9,787 nucleotides of DNA from Chamaesiphon sp. (GTDB taxonomy: Bacteria; Cyanobacteriota; Cyanobacteriia; Cyanobacteriales; Chamaesiphonaceae): NCBI GenBank assembly GCA_020059425.1, contig JAGVCD010000342.1:1-9787 (forward strand), in the 5' to 3' direction. A model generated the notes under the pieces. It was not told the origin of the DNA, made no database searches, and was given only the letters and a program-made list of their open reading frames with translations. The translations under genes and the position numbers were made by a program. This document shows, in pieces, positions 6,983 through 9,787 of the stretch (positions are counted from its first letter, which is position 1; each line of letters opens with the position of its first letter).

Positions 6983-6988
6983 CTCCTT
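6983..6988 (-). promoter_or_regulatory. strong Shine-Dalgarno of the small ORF
   Basis: AAGGAG on the minus strand, five bases before ATG 6977. The other genes of the window that I checked have no match this good, and such sites are often weak in cyanobacteria, so it deserves notice. Confidence 0.6.
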
Positions 6989-7346
6989 AGTAGTAAATAC
7001 TTATAAAAAGCCTGAATATATCGTGATCTTGGGTGCAGATATTTACAACTTAGATGACAATTATTTTTCAAAAAGTGGCTAATGATACTGAGCTGGAGTC
7101 TAAATGCATTAAAAGCAATAAAGATATGCGTTTATCGTTTATTTTTTTAATTCAAGTAGCAAATATAATCAAAGAATGTAATTCTTGATACTTTCTATCC
7201 TGCTATTTTTTTAGATATATCTTCTGTATTAAAAGTTGTTTTATGAAACAGAATAGTATCGCTCATTAACTATTGAGTTTGTTTTGAAATAATAATACTT
7301 TGGACAATTGAGCTCATATAAAAGGTAAAATTTTTTCAAGATAATT

Positions 7347-7370
7347 CAGCTTCTAAAAAATTTAAAGCTG
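7347..7370. repeat. imperfect inverted repeat / hairpin
   Basis: CAGCTT-C-TAAA, a three-A loop, then TTTA-AAGCTG: ten base pairs interrupted by one bulged C. No run of T follows on either strand, so it is not a clear intrinsic terminator. It could be part of an RNA or a protein site. Confidence 0.4.
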
Positions 7371-7435
7371 CTGATCGTAGAGGGCTGCTCGAAACTAGGC
7401 AATAGTTCAAGTTTTATAGACAAAAAATAATAATT

Positions 7436-7464
7436 TTGTCTGACAATTCGGGATCAGCTATACT
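7436..7464 (+). promoter_or_regulatory. candidate sigma-70 promoter for the HPP gene
   Basis: TTGTCT (7436-7441, four of six matches to TTGACA), a 17-bp spacer, and TATACT (7459-7464, five of six matches to TATAAT). The -35 box lies within the small inverted repeat TTGTC-T-GACAA (7436-7446), a possible operator. Transcription from about 7471 would leave a leader of about 240 bases before the ATG at 7712. Support is consensus only. Confidence 0.4.
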
Positions 7465-7626
7465 GGTGTGAGGGATATCACAGTACTAATCAGCTCAAAT
7501 CTGAAGAAATTTAGATTTTGCTAGGCAGTTGTGTATCTTTCACAACCTATTAGGTAGCAAAACAATACTTACTTGTTGACATTAGCTGAAAAATAATGCA
7601 CAAGGCAAAGCATTAGCAATTTAGAG

Positions 7627-7711
7627 AGGATGTCATCTTCACAACAATACTAACGGCTTAAGTAAGTTCTGCCTTCGGTTCAGCCTATTTTATTTTTACA
7701 GATGACATCCT
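7627..7711 (+). promoter_or_regulatory. perfect 12-bp inverted repeat in the HPP leader, right arm abutting the start codon
   Basis: AGGATGTCATCT (7627-7638) is the exact reverse complement of AGATGACATCCT (7700-7711); 61 bases lie between them. The right arm ends at the base before ATG 7712, so in RNA the stem would bury the ribosome landing site of the HPP gene. The loop may fold further (GGCT at 7655-7658 against AGCC near 7682). The pairing is certain from the sequence; a regulatory role is inferred. An alternative is the terminal repeats of an 85-bp miniature element, but no target duplication is seen. Confidence 0.55.
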
Positions 7712-8659
7712 ATGACTATTAAAGCAACAAATTATTCTGGAAATCAGCAGGATTCAGCTCAGTCGTTCAGCTTACGGATCTCTGAAGGGATATTAGATGA
7801 GATTTTTGAGGAACAGCTTGATGACTTGTTGGGAATAGATGAGATCCAGCCGCAAAAAATAAAGCCGTCTTCACGTCCTTTTCATTCCCCATCCCAAAGA
7901 ATATTAGAAGAGACAGTCGCCCCTCAGGAAACAAAACAACTAACTCCGGCCACAGAGGTGGTAATCGAACAGCAACAACAACAACAACAACAACTTGAGG
8001 AATATCAACGTCAGTTGGATGCTCAAGAACAGCAAATTAAGACGCAGCAAGAACAGCTCGATCGACTTAGTGAATTATTGCTGCAGTCTAATAGCCCAGA
8101 ACGACAAAGACCTTTACCTACTTGGGATTTTCGGCACAGCTGGCAACGGTTTCGCCAGTATGTGAATAGTTTGCAGGGTAGCTCCGCCTATCAACCTCGG
8201 TTTTCGATGCAGCAAATAGTAATTTCCTATTTGGGGAGTTTCCTGGGCATTGCTGCTTTAGCTTATATCAGTGTCAGTACTTCTTATCCACTGATTGCTG
8301 CGCCTTTTGGGGCAGCAGCAGTGTTGGTCTTTGCGGTGCCGAATAGCCCGCTCGCCCAGCCGCGCAATCTAATTATCGGCAATTTGATTGGTGGTCTGTC
8401 TAGTTTGGTAATGTTAAATCTGTTTGGTTCAGGGCCGTGGGTGATGGCCTTGGCAGTTGCTACGGCCATTCAGGTAATGCAGCTGACTAAAACTCTACAT
8501 CCCCCTGGTGGCGCGGTGGCACTGGTGGGAGTGATGAGTAATGCCAAGTGGGAGTTCCTGTTTACACCGGTACTAACAGGTTCGATCGTTCTGCTCCTCT
8601 GTACAGTTATATTTAACAACCTAATGCCCGGTCGTTCTTACCCAGAACATTGGCTGTAA
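7712..8659 (+). CDS. HPP family membrane protein with long Q-rich coiled-coil N-terminal extension
   Basis: 315 residues from ATG 7712 to TAA. Residues ~165-305 are the HPP membrane domain: about five hydrophobic segments (~167-186, 192-210, 218-238, 243-257, 283-303), the family hallmarks APFGAAAVLVFAVPNSPLAQ and PRN (197-219), and the name-giving HPPGGA at 263-268. HPP proteins of cyanobacteria and chloroplasts have been reported to transport nitrite; that is family knowledge, not visible here. Residues 1-165 are soluble and hydrophilic: an acidic part (SEGILDEIFEEQLDDLLGID), a proline-rich linker, then eight consecutive Gln (87-94) leading into a heptad-like coiled coil to ~126. This suggests self-association or docking of a partner at the membrane. 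The start has no Shine-Dalgarno and sits directly after a perfect inverted-repeat arm. A small membrane protein follows 87 bp downstream. Confidence 0.9.
   Translation: MTIKATNYSGNQQDSAQSFSLRISEGILDEIFEEQLDDLLGIDEIQPQKIKPSSRPFHSPSQRILEETVAPQETKQLTPATEVVIEQQQQQQQQLEEYQRQLDAQEQQIKTQQEQLDRLSELLLQSNSPERQRPLPTWDFRHSWQRFRQYVNSLQGSSAYQPRFSMQQIVISYLGSFLGIAALAYISVSTSYPLIAAPFGAAAVLVFAVPNSPLAQPRNLIIGNLIGGLSSLVMLNLFGSGPWVMALAVATAIQVMQLTKTLHPPGGAVALVGVMSNAKWEFLFTPVLTGSIVLLLCTVIFNNLMPGRSYPEHWL
7970..7993 (+). repeat. CAA trinucleotide run (Gln x8)
   Basis: CAG followed by seven CAA codons in the HPP gene. Eight identical residues encoded by a near-pure triplet run are prone to length change by slippage without loss of frame. 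Confidence 0.85.
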
Positions 8660-8674
8660 AAGTTGCAACTTTTA
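8657..8674. terminator. 18-bp perfect palindrome at the HPP stop codon
   Basis: TAAAAGTTGCAACTTTTA is its own reverse complement, and its first three bases are the stop codon of the HPP gene. As RNA it can form a 7-bp AT-rich stem with a TGCA loop ending in U residues. It may be a weak or bidirectional terminator, or a site for a dimeric protein. The palindrome is certain; the role is a guess. Confidence 0.35.
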
Positions 8675-8746
8675 TGACCTTTAATTGAAGTGGCGATCGA
8701 TCATCCAAGTTTTCCACAATTAATTACTATATAGAACATTACTCAG

Positions 8747-9175
8747 ATGTTAATGAGCCAGGTAAAGCAGAAAAGAAATAGAGCCAGGATTATTATTTTG
8801 GCAGCAGCATTTGGTACTGGCCTGGTAGCGCTTAATCCCACGCCCAGCGCGGAGTTGTCTAAGCAAGTATTTATCACGATCGCTGATGTCGCCATGTGCC
8901 TGATGCTTTGGGATACTTATTTCGATGAGGAGTTAGCTAAAAAGAATGTCCAGTCGCTCTTTTCTGAGCTTTTGGTTATTGTTTTAAGTAGCATTTTTAC
9001 TTCTTACGTTTTGGCTAAGGGAATTGCAGTTTCGATGAGCTACTTTACCAATATGTTGGGATCGATCGGCTGGGTTGTTTCTGGTCTTTTTGCAGCGATA
9101 GCAACAGGTCTTTTGGGTATGAGCTGGGCTTCCTATTGTGATGATTGGTATCGAAATTCTCAATCTAAAAAATAA
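8747..9175 (+). CDS. small multi-span membrane protein of unknown function
   Basis: 142 residues from ATG 8747; ATG 8753 (MSQVKQKRN) is an alternative. I do not recognise the family. A basic N-terminus (KQKRNRAR) precedes hydrophobic segments at about 13-30, 42-57, 73-95 and 104-127, with the conserved-looking loop LMLWDTYFDEELAKK between the second and third, and a polar end (SYCDDWYRNSQSKK). The positive N-terminus suggests that the chain starts in the cytoplasm. There is no catalytic motif. It follows the HPP gene by 87 bp and precedes menC by 45 bp on the same strand, so it may share a transcript with either, although the palindrome at 8657-8674 may divide them. A partner role for the HPP protein is possible from position only. 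Confidence 0.72.
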   Translation: MLMSQVKQKRNRARIIILAAAFGTGLVALNPTPSAELSKQVFITIADVAMCLMLWDTYFDEELAKKNVQSLFSELLVIVLSSIFTSYVLAKGIAVSMSYFTNMLGSIGWVVSGLFAAIATGLLGMSWASYCDDWYRNSQSKK

Positions 9176-9220
9176 AATTCAGTTGGTTGTCAGGTTCATT
9201 AATAGTAAACATTTATTATT

Positions 9221-9787
9221 TTGAATTATCGATTCTCTTACAGCCTATATCAACGTAAGTTTCGGCAAGCCCTCGCCACTAGTCATGGTGAATGGTCGGT
9301 GCGGGAGGGAATTATTATCAGTTTGCAAGCACCCCATAATAATGATATTTACTGGGGTGAAATTGCCCCAATCCCCTGGTTTGATTCTGAGACAATTAGC
9401 ACCGCTGAAGATTTTTGTCAGTCTTTGGCTGGTTGGTGGACAGAGGATATCAAGATTCCCGATTATTTACCAGCCTGTCAGTTTGCCTGGAGTGCGGCTC
9501 TTGATTATGGTCGGAATTGGTCAATGGAGGGAATCACGAATCGAGATCCCCGTTGGAGTATCTTATTGCCAGCCGGTCGTCAAGCATTGACTAGTTGGCA
9601 AACCTTTTGGCAGCAAGGGCATCGCACTTTTAAATGGAAAATTGGGGTGTACGAGACCAGCCCAGAGCTAGAGATTCTCCATGAACTGGTGGCGATGTTG
9701 CCTGTGGGAGCCAAGTTAAGATTGGATGCCAATGGGGGCTTAAGTTATGAGCAAGCTAGTACTTGGCTAGAGCAATGCGATCGACTC
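9221..9787 (+). CDS. menC: o-succinylbenzoate synthase (N-terminal 189 residues, cut by right edge)
   Basis: The frame is open from 9209 and the best start is TTG 9221 (reading M-NYRFSYSLYQRKFRQALAT); no ATG precedes the homologous part. Family marks of the enolase superfamily OSBS group are present: the opening YxxxFRxAL, GWGE-like YWGEIAPIPWF, the catalytic pair K138-x-K140 in TFKWKIGVYE, and the first metal ligand D169 with N171 in RLDANGG. The enzyme dehydrates SHCHC to o-succinylbenzoate, the MenC step in synthesis of phylloquinone, the photosystem I quinone in most cyanobacteria. Full-length proteins are about 320 residues, so the remaining metal ligands and second catalytic Lys lie beyond the window. 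There is no Shine-Dalgarno. The gene lies 45 bp after a small membrane protein on the same strand. Confidence 0.93.
   Translation, partial: MNYRFSYSLYQRKFRQALATSHGEWSVREGIIISLQAPHNNDIYWGEIAPIPWFDSETISTAEDFCQSLAGWWTEDIKIPDYLPACQFAWSAALDYGRNWSMEGITNRDPRWSILLPAGRQALTSWQTFWQQGHRTFKWKIGVYETSPELEILHELVAMLPVGAKLRLDANGGLSYEQASTWLEQCDRL

Larger units (their letters stand above)
6978..7711. other. 734-bp AT-rich intergenic region
   Basis: This stretch lies between the divergent dioxygenase unit and the HPP gene. It is visibly rich in A and T, contains none of the CGATCG cores common in the flanking genes, and holds no open frame that reads like a protein. What can be seen is the Shine-Dalgarno at its left end, a 10-bp bulged hairpin (7347-7370), a small inverted repeat over a candidate promoter (7436-7464), two very short upstream frames (7596-7616 and 7630-7653), and the perfect 12-bp inverted repeat (7627-7638 and 7700-7711). 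I see no tRNA. Confidence 0.6.

Noticed and set aside
6850..7071. 73-codon minus-strand frame across the intergenic region
   Set aside because: The translation does not read like a protein (many Arg, Tyr, Cys and Leu without pattern), and it overlaps the better-supported small frame with the Shine-Dalgarno.
7533..7568. Two NtcA-like boxes upstream of the HPP gene (GTA-N9-TAC at 7554-7568; GTA-N8-AAC at 7533-7546)
   Set aside because: The NtcA consensus needs GTA-N8-TAC. One has the wrong spacing and the other the wrong last triplet, so nitrogen control of the HPP gene is not supported.
7576..7598. TTGACA near 7576 as a promoter -35 box
   Set aside because: The only good -10-like sequence (TAATGC) is about 12 bases away, too close; at 17 bases there is only CACAAG.
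9285..9590. 101-codon plus-strand frame near the right end
   Set aside because: It lies in another frame over menC, whose motifs KWKIG and RLDANGG are unmistakable.
1..9787. CRISPR arrays, tRNA or rRNA genes, insertion-sequence transposases
   Set aside because: I saw no regularly spaced direct repeats, no tRNA-like TTCGA arm with acceptor pairing, no rRNA sequence and no transposase-like frame.

Overview
The window looks like cyanobacterial chromosome. The core CGATCG of the HIP1 repeat occurs more than 20 times, once as the full GCGATCGC (2490-2497). Most genes read as cyanobacterial family members: a M1 aminopeptidase, a COG1453-type aldo/keto reductase, a TM-anchored leucine-binding-type receptor, an HPP membrane protein, and a MenC of phylloquinone synthesis. 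I cannot name a species from the sequence alone.

Layout. Positions 1-1404 (minus) hold the N-terminal 468 residues of a M1 zinc aminopeptidase that runs off the left edge. A divergent 122-bp gap separates it from an aldo/keto reductase (1527-2708, plus). Positions 2709-3332 are a graveyard: the 5' half of a HigA/XRE-type antitoxin (2816-2992, plus) joined to a fragment of an RHS/YD-repeat gene on the opposite strand (about 3035-3169, minus), with a doubtful HEAT-like relic just upstream. Next is a membrane-anchored periplasmic binding protein (3333-4852, plus) broken near 4572 by what looks like loss of one G. Its 3' end overlaps tail-to-tail with a two-gene minus-strand unit: a TauD-like Fe(II)/2-oxoglutarate dioxygenase (5971-6825) followed by an MFS transporter (4832-5971), joined by a TAGTG stop/start overlap. 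Upstream, and overlapping the dioxygenase start, is an unrecognised 72-codon frame with the best Shine-Dalgarno sequence I noticed in the window (6759-6977).

Positions 6978-7711 are a 734-bp AT-rich region with no convincing full-length gene and no CGATCG core. It contains hairpins, a candidate promoter, and a perfect 12-bp inverted repeat whose right arm ends at the base before the ATG of the HPP gene. The right side is a plus-strand run: an HPP-family membrane protein with a long Q-rich coiled-coil N-terminal extension (7712-8659), a small multi-span membrane protein (8747-9175), and the first 189 codons of o-succinylbenzoate synthase, menC (9221-9787, cut by the right edge).

How the genes relate. 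The dioxygenase and MFS pair looks like a small tailoring-plus-export (or uptake-plus-catabolism) module; its substrate cannot be read from sequence. The HPP gene and its small membrane neighbour could form a transport-related pair, and HPP proteins of cyanobacteria have been linked to nitrite transport. The flanking aminopeptidase, aldo/keto reductase and menC look like ordinary housekeeping genes; the material between them shows decay and rearrangement.
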